A stretch of DNA of 64,000 nucleotides, taken from NCBI GenBank assembly GCA_965243265.1, contig CBDEUL010000012.1, positions 1 through 64,000 of the forward strand. The letters run 5' to 3'. This document shows positions 33,581 through 42,176 of the stretch, piece by piece. A program made the position numbers and the translations under genes. Origin of the DNA: Flavicella sp965243265 (GTDB lineage: Bacteria; Bacteroidota; Bacteroidia; Flavobacteriales; Flavobacteriaceae). How positions within the stretch are numbered: position 1 is the stretch's first letter; every line of letters begins with the position of its first letter. The notes below the pieces were generated by a model. That model was not told the origin of the DNA, searched no databases, and saw only the letters and a program-made list of their open reading frames with translations.

Positions 33581-35158
33581 ATGACATCTTATAAAAACAA
33601 TTATTTTAAAGCGATACTAACTCTTTTGTTTTGTGTTGGCTTGACAAACGTTACGTTTGCTCAAAAAAATAAACCGATGAACTTTTTAATTGTCACTGCT
33701 GATGACATGAATTGGGACTCTCCTAACTGTTATGGAAATACCATCCCTAATTTAACACCCAACATTGATAAGTTGGCAAAAGAAGGAATTCAATTTATGA
33801 ATGGGCATGTAGCTGCTGCTGCTTGTTACCCTTCTCGTTCTGCTATTAGTACTGGTAGAATACCTCACAGAAGTGGTGGTGAAGGGTTTAAGTATTTACG
33901 TTATGCTAACATTCCTACTGTACAACAAATTTTCCATGACAACGGATATAAAGTTGGTATTACAGGAAAAGTACATCATAGTACTCCCTACGAAGATACT
34001 CCTTGGGATTTTGCTGAAGAGCTTCATAGAGACACAGAGGTTTTCTATGAAATGTCTAAAAAGTTTATAGAAGAATGTGAGGCAGAAAACAAACCATTCT
34101 ACTATATCGTCAACTCTCATGATCCACACCGCCCATACTACAATATTGATGATGAAGGAATAGAATTTAAAATCCGAAAAGGAATTAAAGAAAAAATATG
34201 TCACCCTTCTAAGGTTGTAAAGAAAGAAGAACTTAATGTACCTATCAGCATGCCTGATACTGATCCTATTAGAAAGGAATTGGCTGATTATTTTTCTTCT
34301 GTAAGCAGGTTTGATGATGTTTTAGGACGCATTATGGATCTAGTAGAAGAAAAAGGGTTGGAAGAGAATACTTTTATTGTTTTTCTTTCTGATCATGGAA
34401 TGGCAAACCCAGGCGCCAAAGCTAATGTATACATGCAAAGTACAAGAGTTCCATTTATTATTAAATGGCCAGAACATATAACCCCTGGAACTGTAGACAA
34501 CGAAAATTTTATTTCTGCAGTAGATTTATTACCTACTTTAATAGACATTGCTGGATTTGAATCTCCTGGTGAATTTGACGGAAAAAGCTTAGTACCTCTT
34601 CTTGAAAAGGGTGCTGATGAAGGTAGAGATCACTTAGAAACACAGTTTTACCTAACTTCTGGAAGAAGCTCATTATTTATGAGAGCATCTCAAGATAAAA
34701 AATACATCTATGTTTATAATGGTTGGTACAGCGGAAAAAACACTTATTGGAGTTCTTCGATGGGGGGTTCTATTGCTCCTGGAATTTTTGAAGCCGCTAA
34801 AACAGATGAAGCTTGGAAAAATCGTTTTGACTTTTTACTACAACGTTCTCCTGAAGAGTTTTACGACTTAGAAAGCGATCCTTTATGTTTAAATAACTTA
34901 ATTAACAATGAAGAACTTAAAGATACAATTGACATATACAGGCAAAGAACCTATAATAGAATGAAGTCTACAGACGATATGCTATTAAGCACATTTGAAG
35001 TATACAAAAAAACACACGACCCTAAAAAGATGTATGCTGAATTCTTAAAAATGCACCAAACAGCAGAAGAATCTTTCTACGGGAAAGCTCCTAAGGAAGT
35101 TGATTTAGGGCGTTTTTCTGGGAATAAGAAGAAAAAGAAGAAAAAGAAAAAGAAATAA
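33581..35158 (+). CDS. Secreted S1-type sulfatase with polylysine tail
   Basis: A 525-residue exported sulfatase. The signal peptide ends near residue 28 (VTFAQ). Metal ligands include Asp41-Asp42, and the formylglycine site CYPSR has Cys82 within ACYPSRSAISTGR. SHDPHRP (near 182-188) and the SDHGMANPG segment are further active-site blocks. It probably strips sulfate from sulfated algal or host polysaccharides; the substrate subfamily cannot be set by eye. There is no T9SS domain. The protein ends in ten lysines encoded by a purine-only tract. No formylglycine-generating enzyme or SusC/D pair lies nearby. Confidence 0.9.
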   Translation: MTSYKNNYFKAILTLLFCVGLTNVTFAQKNKPMNFLIVTADDMNWDSPNCYGNTIPNLTPNIDKLAKEGIQFMNGHVAAAACYPSRSAISTGRIPHRSGGEGFKYLRYANIPTVQQIFHDNGYKVGITGKVHHSTPYEDTPWDFAEELHRDTEVFYEMSKKFIEECEAENKPFYYIVNSHDPHRPYYNIDDEGIEFKIRKGIKEKICHPSKVVKKEELNVPISMPDTDPIRKELADYFSSVSRFDDVLGRIMDLVEEKGLEENTFIVFLSDHGMANPGAKANVYMQSTRVPFIIKWPEHITPGTVDNENFISAVDLLPTLIDIAGFESPGEFDGKSLVPLLEKGADEGRDHLETQFYLTSGRSSLFMRASQDKKYIYVYNGWYSGKNTYWSSSMGGSIAPGIFEAAKTDEAWKNRFDFLLQRSPEEFYDLESDPLCLNNLINNEELKDTIDIYRQRTYNRMKSTDDMLLSTFEVYKKTHDPKKMYAEFLKMHQTAEESFYGKAPKEVDLGRFSGNKKKKKKKKKK

Positions 35159-35178
35159 TTACTTCTATTACAACACAT

Positions 35179-35213
35179 AAAAAAACGATATTATTAATTT
35201 AATATCGTTTTTT
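35179..35213. terminator. Bidirectional terminator between sulfatase and dps
   Basis: A stem of AAAAAACGATATT with AATATCGTTTTTT lies between convergent genes with T runs on both strands. Confidence 0.85.
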
Positions 35214-35241
35214 TATACCCCTCCACAAAAGAGTTCCTTAA

Positions 35242-35709
35242 TTATTTTAGATACGAACTTAACATCCATATTGTTTTTTCTGTCTCTGAAATATAGTCGC
35301 TCATTAAACTTACCGTTCCTTCATCATCTGCTTCCCCTGCATCTTTTAAAATTTCTCTCTCTTGTTGAATTAATATTGAGAAATTATTCAAAATAACTGA
35401 AACTCCCGTATTTCCATCAGTAATTCCTTTTTCCTCCTTAATTTGAGCTAGTTCTACATAATCGCTAAATGTATGTAATGGTTCTCCTTCTAAAGTCAAA
35501 ATACGCTCTGCTATTTCATCTATTTTAACAACTGCATTGTCATAAAATTCTTCAAACTTCAAATGCAGTTCAAAAAAATCTTTCCCTTTAATATTCCAAT
35601 GAAACCCTCTTACGTTTTGATAAAAAAGTTGATAATCAGCCAATAACTGATTTAATTTTTCAACCAATTCTACAGCTTGTTTTTCTTCTATTCCGATACT
35701 GTTCTTCAT
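35242..35709 (-). CDS. dps: Dps family iron-storage and DNA-protection protein
   Basis: A 155-residue ferritin-like protein that forms 12-subunit shells, oxidises iron with peroxide and protects DNA. The intersubunit ferroxidase set is complete: His37 and Trp38 in GFHWN, His49, Asp64 and Glu68. Length is normal. It is transcribed alone and probably responds to oxidative or starvation stress, which is inferred from the family. Confidence 0.92.
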   Translation of the reverse strand: MKNSIGIEEKQAVELVEKLNQLLADYQLFYQNVRGFHWNIKGKDFFELHLKFEEFYDNAVVKIDEIAERILTLEGEPLHTFSDYVELAQIKEEKGITDGNTGVSVILNNFSILIQQEREILKDAGEADDEGTVSLMSDYISETEKTIWMLSSYLK

Positions 35710-35817
35710 AATGTTTTCTTTATTTTTAATTACACTTCAAAGGTGCAAAAAACCAACACATAAAACAAATTGATAGTTTTTATTTTAACATCAATCAAAA
35801 CTATTATCTATATAAAA

Positions 35818-35846
35818 AACAGGATTAAAACACATTCAATCCTGTT
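35818..35846 (-). terminator. Second of two tandem terminators
   Basis: AACAGGATT pairs with AATCCTGTT, with a T tail on the minus strand. It lies 19 bases beyond the first terminator of the lipoprotein gene. Confidence 0.7.
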
Positions 35847-35864
35847 CTATAAATTCAATAAAAA

Positions 35865-35890
35865 AGGGACTGCTTAAAAAAGCGGTCCCT
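35865..35890 (-). terminator. First terminator downstream of the lipoprotein gene
   Basis: A stem AGGGACTGCT/AGCGGTCCCT (one G-T pair) is followed by a T run on the minus strand. It ends transcription of the lipocalin-like lipoprotein gene, which stops about 105 bases upstream. Confidence 0.8.
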
Positions 35891-35994
35891 AAATATTTTA
35901 GAACTTAAATACTACTAAAAGCAGTATTTATTACTGTCTTATTACTACAGCTTAACACATATCGATCATTACAAACACCTACATCATCTGTAGA

Positions 35995-36540
35995 TTAATC
36001 TATCCTTTCGTAAACTTCTACGGTAGTAGTACTTGCACTTACTCCTTCTACTTCAGTTATTTGTGACCCTGACATCTTTAAGCTTGTACTCGTTAATTCT
36101 GTTATCTTGTAACCGATAACTTGTGATTCACTACTTATTTGTAAATCTGTTCCTGATTTACTCCAAGAACCACTACCTGCAATACCTGATATGTTCGTAC
36201 TCTGAGTAAAAGAATGTCCATTAGCAGTGAATGTTGTTTCCATATCATAACTCCCTGATGATTCATATGTATCAGGAGCTATAAACTTCACTTGAGCATT
36301 TATATTAGAAGCTACTCCCGTAGAAGTATTTGTTACCTCCTGCCCCTGAAAAACAGCAGTTGATTTAACCTCTGTACGATAACTAACCATCTTCCAAGTT
36401 CCCTCTAAGTCTCCACTTACTTCACCTCCTGAAACTCCTTCATCACTAGGTCCCTCATAAGTAGGGTTTTCAAAAATAGGCTCTTCTTTACACGACACAA
36501 AAGCAACCAAACACAAAAGTAATACTGTTATTTTTTTCAT
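35995..36540 (-). CDS. Lipocalin-like lipoprotein
   Basis: A 181-residue lipoprotein. The signal peptide ends in LVAFVSC, so Cys17 is the likely lipid site, followed by an acidic glycine-rich linker. The rest starts with LEGTWKMVSYR, the usual opening of bacterial lipocalin-like domains, and is a serine/threonine-rich beta barrel with the GSGSWSKSG segment. Ligand unknown. It has its own promoter and tandem terminators. Confidence 0.75.
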   Translation of the reverse strand: MKKITVLLLCLVAFVSCKEEPIFENPTYEGPSDEGVSGGEVSGDLEGTWKMVSYRTEVKSTAVFQGQEVTNTSTGVASNINAQVKFIAPDTYESSGSYDMETTFTANGHSFTQSTNISGIAGSGSWSKSGTDLQISSESQVIGYKITELTSTSLKMSGSQITEVEGVSASTTTVEVYERID

Positions 36541-36560
36541 AACTATCGAAATTTAAAGCA

Positions 36561-36590
36561 CAAAAATAAGCAATCCTCTTCACTACACAA
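36561..36590 (-). promoter_or_regulatory. Promoter of the lipocalin-like lipoprotein gene
   Basis: On the minus strand TTG (36588-36590), 19 bp, then TATTTTTG (36561-36568): a full match to the Bacteroidota consensus, 21 bases before the start codon. Confidence 0.7.
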
Positions 36591-36713
36591 AGGAATCTAA
36601 ACAGCACAAAAACACATTTTAATAATTTTACTCTAAACCCCTGTCAGTTACAAAATAAAGTGTAATTTTGCAGCTTATTAATAATCAAGGTCGAGAACCT
36701 TAAAAATTAAATT

Positions 36714-37262
36714 ATGTCAGTAAAAATTAGACTACAAAGAAACGGTAAGAAAGGTAAACCATTTTATGCAATCGTTGCAGCTGATGCACGTTCTAAAAGA
36801 GATGGTAAATTCTTAGCTAAATTAGGTACTTACAACCCTAACACAAACCCAGCTACAATTGATTTAGATATCGATGGTGCTGTTGAGTGGTTACAAAATG
36901 GAGCGCAACCTACAGATACTGCGAAAGCAATTTTATCTTACAAAGGTGCTTTGTTAAAAAACCATTTAGAAATTGGTGTTCGTAAAGGTGCTATTACTGC
37001 AGAACAAGCTGAAGAAAAATTCAATGCTTGGGTTGCTGAAAAAGAAGCTAGAATTCAAGCTAAAAAAGATGGATTATCTGCTGCTGAAGCTGAAGTTAAA
37101 GCGAAAGCTTTTGCTGCTGAACAAGCTGTAAACCAAAAAAGAATTGACGATGCTCAAGCTGCTGAAGATGCTTTAAAAGCAGAAGCTGCTGCCGCTGAGG
37201 CTGCCGCATCTGAAGAAGCTGCTCCTGAAGCAGAAGCTACTGAAGAAAACGCTGCTGAGTAA
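36714..37262 (+). CDS. rpsP: 30S ribosomal protein S16 with long Ala/Glu-rich tail
   Basis: The first 80 residues are a complete S16 (start MSVKIRLQRNGKKGKPFYAI, then RDGKFLAKLGTYNPN). Residues 90-182 are an extra, low-complexity Ala/Glu/Lys tail; many Bacteroidota S16 proteins carry such extensions. S16 binds 16S rRNA and helps 30S assembly. TAATTTTG at 36663-36670 is a likely -7 box. rimM follows after 18 bases, the usual pairing. Confidence 0.96.
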   Translation: MSVKIRLQRNGKKGKPFYAIVAADARSKRDGKFLAKLGTYNPNTNPATIDLDIDGAVEWLQNGAQPTDTAKAILSYKGALLKNHLEIGVRKGAITAEQAEEKFNAWVAEKEARIQAKKDGLSAAEAEVKAKAFAAEQAVNQKRIDDAQAAEDALKAEAAAAEAAASEEAAPEAEATEENAAE

Positions 37263-37280
37263 TTCTAAATTTTAACGACC

Positions 37281-37805
37281 ATGCGTAAAGAAGATTGTTT
37301 TTATTTAGGCAAAATCGTTAGAAAGCACAGTTTTAAAGGTGAAGTTGTTATCAAATTAGATACAGATGAACCTGAACTTTATCAAGAAATGGAATCAGTT
37401 TTTGTTGAACTAGGCAAAAACTTGATTCCATTTTTTATTGAAGAATCTTTACTTCAAAAGGGAAATCAACTCCGTGTAAATTTTGAAACTATAGATTCTG
37501 AAGAAGATGCCAATGCTATTTTAAAAGCAGGTATTTACCTTCCTTTAACAATGCTTCCTAAACTTACAGGTAATAAATTTTACTTTCATGAAATTATTGG
37601 CTTCAAAGTTGAAGACACCAACCATGGGAATATTGGAACTATCTCTGGAGTAAACGATTCTACTGCACAACCTTTGTTTGAAATTGACAATGATGGAACT
37701 CAAATATTAGTTCCTATGATTGATGATTTTATAATTAAAGTAGATAGGGAACTAAAAACTATTGTGATTACAGCTCCTGCTGGTCTAATTGAAATGTACC
37801 TCTAA
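37281..37805 (+). CDS. rimM: 16S rRNA processing protein RimM
   Basis: 174 residues. The N-terminal RimM domain begins LGKIVRKHSFKGEVVIK, and the C-terminal PRC-barrel carries FEIDNDGTQILVPMIDDF. It works with S16 in maturing the 30S head. It is encoded directly after rpsP and ends 49 bases before trmN6, consistent with one transcript. Confidence 0.95.
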   Translation: MRKEDCFYLGKIVRKHSFKGEVVIKLDTDEPELYQEMESVFVELGKNLIPFFIEESLLQKGNQLRVNFETIDSEEDANAILKAGIYLPLTMLPKLTGNKFYFHEIIGFKVEDTNHGNIGTISGVNDSTAQPLFEIDNDGTQILVPMIDDFIIKVDRELKTIVITAPAGLIEMYL

Positions 37806-37854
37806 GGGATTCTCTCTATTTTACACTTCTATAACTAAAAACATAACATTTGTT

Positions 37855-38565
37855 ATGAGTAAACCTTTTCAATTCAAAGAATTTTCTGTTACACAAGACA
37901 AAACAGCAATGAAAATTGGTACTGATGCTGTTCTTTTAGGAGCCTGGAGTACCTTAAAAAATGAATTTTCAATCTTGGATATTGGAACTGGAACTGGGGT
38001 TATAGCTTTAATGTTGGCACAAAGAAGTACTGCTGAGCTTATAGATGCTATAGAAATTGACGATGCTGCTTACGAGCAAGCCGTAGAAAATTTTGAGAAT
38101 AGCGATTGGGGCGATCGTCTTTTTTGTTACCATGCTTCTCTACAAGAATTTTCCGAAGAAATTGATGATAAATATGATTTTATCATTTCAAACCCTCCTT
38201 TTTATTCTGAAGATTATCAATCAGAAGATACACAAAGGAACAAAGCTCGTTTTGAAGATTCACTTCCTTTTGAACATCTCTTTAGTGGGGTTTCTAAACT
38301 TTTAGAAGTTCATGGAAAATTTTCAATGATAGCTCCTTATAAAGAAGAGGAAAGAATTTTAGAATTAGCTGCTCAATACAATTTACACCCTCTAAGAATT
38401 TGCAATGTAAAGGGAACTGCCAAAAGCTCAATTAAAAGATCTTTATTTGAATTCTCCTTTTCTAAAAGCACTGTTGTTAAAACCTCTTTAACAATAGAAA
38501 TAGACAGACATGTATATACTCCAGAATACATAGAACTGGTAAAAGATTTTTATCTTAAAATGTAA
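37855..38565 (+). CDS. trmN6: tRNA1(Val) adenine(37)-N6 methyltransferase
   Basis: A 236-residue class I SAM methyltransferase. Motif I is LDIGTGTGVIAL, and the catalytic NPPF motif lies in FIISNPPFY. It resembles TrmN6 (YfiC), which methylates A37 of tRNA-Val. The start MSKPFQFKEFSV is chosen because it matches family starts; a longer reading from 37789 would overlap the end of rimM and add a non-conserved stretch. It follows rpsP-rimM, a plausible RNA-maturation operon. Confidence 0.85.
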   Translation: MSKPFQFKEFSVTQDKTAMKIGTDAVLLGAWSTLKNEFSILDIGTGTGVIALMLAQRSTAELIDAIEIDDAAYEQAVENFENSDWGDRLFCYHASLQEFSEEIDDKYDFIISNPPFYSEDYQSEDTQRNKARFEDSLPFEHLFSGVSKLLEVHGKFSMIAPYKEEERILELAAQYNLHPLRICNVKGTAKSSIKRSLFEFSFSKSTVVKTSLTIEIDRHVYTPEYIELVKDFYLKM

Positions 38566-38705
38566 TGTTCACTATAAAAACAAAAGCCTTCAAAAAACAT
38601 ATTGAAAGCCTTTGCTTTTTCCAGTTCAAACAAACAACATTAATTTTAAGAACATATCAGATATGTCTTGATAAATGAACTGGTTTCTCTTTGTTGTAAA
38701 TTCGT

Positions 38706-39092
38706 TTACAAACTACGAATCACATTTTTAAGTTTTTCTTCTATTTCAATAGCTATATTTCCCAACTCTGAATTTTCTACAGCCATCATAGATGCCATTG
38801 GGCTGACTGCCGAAACCTCAACAGCTCCTTCTTCATTCTCTTCAACAAGTACATTACAAGGCAACATAACTCCTATTTTATCTTCTAAAGAAATTGCTTT
38901 ATGTGCATAAACAGGATTACATGCTCCTAAAATTTTATACTTTTTAAAATCTACATCTAACTTTTTCTTAAAAGTTTGCTGTACATCAATTTCTGTTAAA
39001 ACTCCGAATCCTTCTTTTTTTAATGCTTCTGTAACACTTACTAAAGCTTCTTCAAAAGTGGCTTTTATTATTTTACTGTTGTAATATTTCAT
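38706..39092 (-). CDS. DUF302 domain protein
   Basis: A 128-residue cytosolic protein matching DUF302 throughout: EALKKEGFGVLTEIDVQ, then LGACNPVYAHKAI, then MLPCNVLVEE. The conserved cysteines (in GACNP and LPCNV) are kept. Function is unknown; the family often appears beside redox and rhodanese genes, as here. It is the last of four tightly packed minus-strand genes, 10 bases after the rhodanese gene. Confidence 0.88.
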   Translation of the reverse strand: MKYYNSKIIKATFEEALVSVTEALKKEGFGVLTEIDVQQTFKKKLDVDFKKYKILGACNPVYAHKAISLEDKIGVMLPCNVLVEENEEGAVEVSAVSPMASMMAVENSELGNIAIEIEEKLKNVIRSL

Positions 39093-39102
39093 GTTTTCAG
39101 TT

Positions 39103-39411
39103 TTATAAGTTTGCTAAAGACATCCAACTTCCTCCATTGCAACAATCTACTCCGCTAGATTGCAATATTGAAGTAGCTGACCCACTTCTCATACCACTAG
39201 CACAACAAAGAATTACGGGTTTGTTCATGTCTTGAATTTTATTAATCTGTCCAGTAATTGAACCCAAAGGCATATTTATACTTCCTTTTACATGTCCTTG
39301 ATTGTACTCTTCTTTAGATCTTACATCTATTACAACAGCTCCTTTAGCCAACATTTCTTGTATCATATTTTTTCTTTTATTTCCTATTCCTAATAAATTC
39401 AACAATCCCAT
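39103..39411 (-). CDS. Single-domain rhodanese (cytosolic)
   Basis: 102 residues with one rhodanese domain: VIDVRSKEEYNQGHVKGSINMP and the active-site loop CCASGMRSG, where Cys70 is the expected persulfide cysteine and Cys69 is an extra cysteine beside it. It lies 4 bases after the lipoprotein rhodanese gene. Probably a sulfurtransferase; the partner is unknown. Confidence 0.88.
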   Translation of the reverse strand: MGLLNLLGIGNKRKNMIQEMLAKGAVVIDVRSKEEYNQGHVKGSINMPLGSITGQINKIQDMNKPVILCCASGMRSGSATSILQSSGVDCCNGGSWMSLANL

Positions 39412-39415
39412 TTGT

Positions 39416-39805
39416 TTATTTTTTAAGTTCTATTAATTCATACTTATTTGCTTTCCACTCTAAAATACCGCCATCTAAATTATAAATCTTCGCAAAGCCT
39501 TTTTGGGCTAAAACTTTAGCTGCTCTAGAACTTCTACTACCTGATCTACAATAAACATACACTGGTTTTTCTTTGTCTAACTTTTCTATTACAACATTAA
39601 AATCATCCGTATAATAATCTGCAAAAACAGCATTTTTAATATATCCATCAGCAACCTCTTGAGGAGTTCTTACATCTAATAGAATTACATTATCACTTGC
39701 AATCATTTCTCTAAACTCGACTGGAGATATATTATTAATTTGACTTGGTTGCTGCTGACAGGATGCTATTCCGAAGAATAAAACTAGTACTGCAAATAAT
39801 TTCAT
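39416..39805 (-). CDS. Lipoprotein rhodanese
   Basis: A 129-residue rhodanese with a lipobox: the signal peptide ends in FGIASC, so Cys16 is the lipid site. The rhodanese domain has LLDVRTPQEVADGYI and the loop CRSGSRSSRA with Cys86 as active cysteine. A membrane-anchored rhodanese next to a cytosolic one suggests sulfur handling on both sides of the inner membrane; this is inference. It starts 3 bases after the thioredoxin-like gene. Confidence 0.85.
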   Translation of the reverse strand: MKLFAVLVLFFGIASCQQQPSQINNISPVEFREMIASDNVILLDVRTPQEVADGYIKNAVFADYYTDDFNVVIEKLDKEKPVYVYCRSGSRSSRAAKVLAQKGFAKIYNLDGGILEWKANKYELIELKK

Positions 39806-39808
39806 AAT

Positions 39809-40420
39809 TTATTTCATTTTAGTTACTAAAGTTAAAAATTCTTCTTGTAAAGCTTTTCCTTTATCTCTAGAATACCAAACATGTAATTTTTTTGCAAAAT
39901 CTGCTTTTACCATTTCTGGGTTTTCTTTTTTATAGTCTAAAACTAAATCTTGAATTTTTTGAGGTCTTGGTCCCCAAGTCCACACCTCTTTATTGGTAAC
40001 TGTATCTACACACACTACCTTTGGAATTGCTTTTGCTCCATTGGTTAAATAGGCATTTATCATTTCTGGATTTTCATCTCGCAACAATAATTTCAAATCT
40101 ATTTTCTCAGAAAGTCCCGCTATTTTTTCTATAAAAGGAACGTTTTGAGAAGCATCTCCACACCACCCCTCTACAATTACATACCATGTATATTTTTTTT
40201 CTACCTCCTCTACAGCCTTTACCAGCCCCTCTTCTAAAACACCTTTCTTTTCAATTCTATTAACACGGTGTAAATTCATTTCTGTTGTTTGAAACAGAGC
40301 TTCAGATTGTGTTTCTCCTGTAACCTTTCCTTCACTTAAAAGATTTTCTACCATAGTCTTGAACTCTTGATAATTAAAAAGTTCTGTTGAAAATGTATTG
40401 TTACCTATAACTACGTCCAT
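39809..40420 (-). CDS. Thioredoxin-family protein with WCGDA active site
   Basis: 203 residues, no signal peptide. The thioredoxin-like domain lies from about 75 to 170, with EGWCGDASQN where thioredoxin has WCGPC. Only Cys87 is present, so it cannot run a dithiol cycle at this site and may form mixed disulfides or carry sulfur. It is the first gene of a four-gene operon with two rhodaneses and a DUF302 protein, whose make-up points to thiol or reactive-sulfur stress. Confidence 0.83.
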   Translation of the reverse strand: MDVVIGNNTFSTELFNYQEFKTMVENLLSEGKVTGETQSEALFQTTEMNLHRVNRIEKKGVLEEGLVKAVEEVEKKYTWYVIVEGWCGDASQNVPFIEKIAGLSEKIDLKLLLRDENPEMINAYLTNGAKAIPKVVCVDTVTNKEVWTWGPRPQKIQDLVLDYKKENPEMVKADFAKKLHVWYSRDKGKALQEEFLTLVTKMK

Positions 40421-40539
40421 AATATCTTTGTTTGTTTACCACAAAAATAAAACGGATTCTAAACCCTATCTGTAACATTTATTACACAATAGTTTTTCTA
40501 AAAAATCTTCAATATTATTTCGTAACATTGCTATAACTC

Positions 40540-40561
40540 TTTTTGAAAATTCTTTCAAAAA
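40540..40561. promoter_or_regulatory. Inverted repeat in the gap between the redox operon and the DUF423 gene
   Basis: TTTTTGAAA (40540-40548) and TTTCAAAAA (40553-40561) form a perfect 9-bp inverted repeat with a 4-base spacer, 24 bases before the DUF423 start. It lacks a terminator context and could be an operator. Confidence 0.4.
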
Positions 40562-40584
40562 TCACACAACATAAAAAATAAAAC

Positions 40585-40968
40585 ATGATAAAAAATTATA
40601 CTGCTATTGCAGCTTTTCTGGGGGCTATTGCTATAATTCTTGGTGCTTTAGGAGCACATGCTCTTAAAAGCATTCTTACTATTGATGAATTGAATAGTTT
40701 TGAAACAGCTGTTAGATATCAGATATATCATGTTATTATTCTTTTAATTGTAAACATATATCCTAACTTAAAAAACAAATCAAAGAAACACATCAACCTA
40801 CTTTTCTTAATAGGTATTTTATTCTTTTCTGGTTCTATTTACGCTATTACATTATTAAAAGTACCCGCTAAGCTTATTTGGTTTGTAACTCCATTAGGTG
40901 GTGTTTTATTTATTTGGGGATGGATTAAATTAGGAATGGCTTTCTTAACTCAAAAGCGTACTCAATAA
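40585..40968 (+). CDS. DUF423 membrane protein
   Basis: 127 residues with four predicted membrane helices. The first carries AAFLGAIAIILGALGAHALK, the DUF423 hallmark, and RYQIYHVIIL and PLGGVLFIWGW also match. Function unknown in all bacteria I know of. The next gene, a potassium channel, starts 18 bases later, so the two may be cotranscribed. Confidence 0.88.
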   Translation: MIKNYTAIAAFLGAIAIILGALGAHALKSILTIDELNSFETAVRYQIYHVIILLIVNIYPNLKNKSKKHINLLFLIGILFFSGSIYAITLLKVPAKLIWFVTPLGGVLFIWGWIKLGMAFLTQKRTQ

Positions 40969-40986
40969 CAACTACAACATTACAAA

Positions 40987-41907
40987 ATGGCTCAAAAAAG
41001 AAAAGACTTTGGTTTAAGTTATTCTTCTAAAAAGAATATTAAAAGCTTTATAAAAGAAGATGGCACTTCAAATGTCATTCATATAAATAGATCTAAAACT
41101 ATTGATGACCTGTATACTTATCTCATTTCTATAAGTTGGCCTTTGTTTTTTGTTTTTATCACCCTAGGTTATCTTGCCATCAACATTCTTTTTGCTTTAC
41201 TCTACCTTATTATTGGTATTGACCAACTTACAATTGCTAGTGATAGCTTACTAAATAATTTTTTAAATGCTTTTTTCTTTAGTGCACAAACAGTTACTAC
41301 GGTTGGTTACGGAACTGTTTCTCCTCAAGGTGTAGGTACAGGAATATTATCAAGCTTTGAAGCTTTTATAGGGTTGCTAAGCTTTTCTTTTATTACAGGG
41401 CTACTCTATGGTCGTTTTTCTAAACCAAAGGCTTCTGTAAGATTTAGCAAACCTATTGCTTTGCGAAAGTTTGAAGAAGAAAGAGCTTTGATGTTTCGCT
41501 TGGCAAACAAACGTAAAAGCATCATGATTGAGCCTAAAATTACGGTTACTCTTTCTATTTCTAACAAAAATGAAAACGGAACTTATAAACGAAATTTTTA
41601 TCCTCTGAATTTACAATATGACAAGATTACTTATTTACCTACTATTTGGACTGTTGTTCATAAAATAGATAATGAAAGTCCGCTTTACAACTATTCTAAC
41701 GAGGAAATTAGTAAACTTAACGCTAGAATATACATACTGTTTGAATATCATGAAGACTCGTTCTCCCAAAGAGTTTACCAGATGCATTCGTATGACTTTA
41801 AAGAAATTGTACCAAATGTAAAATTCAAATCGTCAATAGCCTATTCTGAAGATGGTTACACTATTTTAGATCACGATGTTTTAAACCAGCTGGAACCTGA
41901 AGATTAG
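40987..41907 (+). CDS. Inward-rectifier (Kir-type) potassium channel
   Basis: 306 residues. Two membrane helices (about 50-75 and 115-138) flank the pore with selectivity filter TTVGYG (104-109), followed by a C-terminal immunoglobulin-like cytoplasmic domain of about 150 residues as in KirBac channels. It forms a tetramer in the inner membrane and conducts potassium. The stop overlaps the stop of the facing 62-residue gene by 4 bases. Confidence 0.9.
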   Translation: MAQKRKDFGLSYSSKKNIKSFIKEDGTSNVIHINRSKTIDDLYTYLISISWPLFFVFITLGYLAINILFALLYLIIGIDQLTIASDSLLNNFLNAFFFSAQTVTTVGYGTVSPQGVGTGILSSFEAFIGLLSFSFITGLLYGRFSKPKASVRFSKPIALRKFEEERALMFRLANKRKSIMIEPKITVTLSISNKNENGTYKRNFYPLNLQYDKITYLPTIWTVVHKIDNESPLYNYSNEEISKLNARIYILFEYHEDSFSQRVYQMHSYDFKEIVPNVKFKSSIAYSEDGYTILDHDVLNQLEPED

Positions 41908-42092
41908 TTCACCAGTATTCTAAGTACTATAAATACAAATATTACAACCACAAAAGCTATTCCTACCTTAAAAGCTCCATTCTTATAATGTATTCTATGT
42001 AGGTTGATGTCTTTCCTATAGCTCCAAATCATCATTGCGATAAATGCAACCACAAAAAAACCAGCAAATATCAACTGTCCTCTACTAAACAT
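41904..42092 (-). CDS. Small two-helix membrane protein
   Basis: 62 residues with helices at about 7-23 and 44-60, and a basic loop between them holding KDINLHRIHYKNG. It looks like the small conserved Flavobacteriaceae membrane proteins of unknown function, but I know no name for it. Its stop overlaps the Kir channel stop by 4 bases. TACTTTTG on the minus strand at 42111 is a possible -7 box. Confidence 0.7.
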   Translation of the reverse strand: MFSRGQLIFAGFFVVAFIAMMIWSYRKDINLHRIHYKNGAFKVGIAFVVVIFVFIVLRILVN

Positions 42093-42176
42093 AATTTTGT
42101 ATTTTTATGCAAAAGTACAGAAACCATTGCTTTCTTTGAAAGCTTTTTATTAAAAACAAAAAGTACAACACATTAC

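Noticed and set aside
37789..37854. Upstream extension of trmN6 starting inside rimM
   Set aside because: The extra 22 residues are not family-like and overlap rimM; the ATG at 37855 gives the conserved start.
38575..38620. Possible terminator after trmN6
   Set aside because: The repeats AAAGCCTT there are direct, not inverted, so no stable stem forms.
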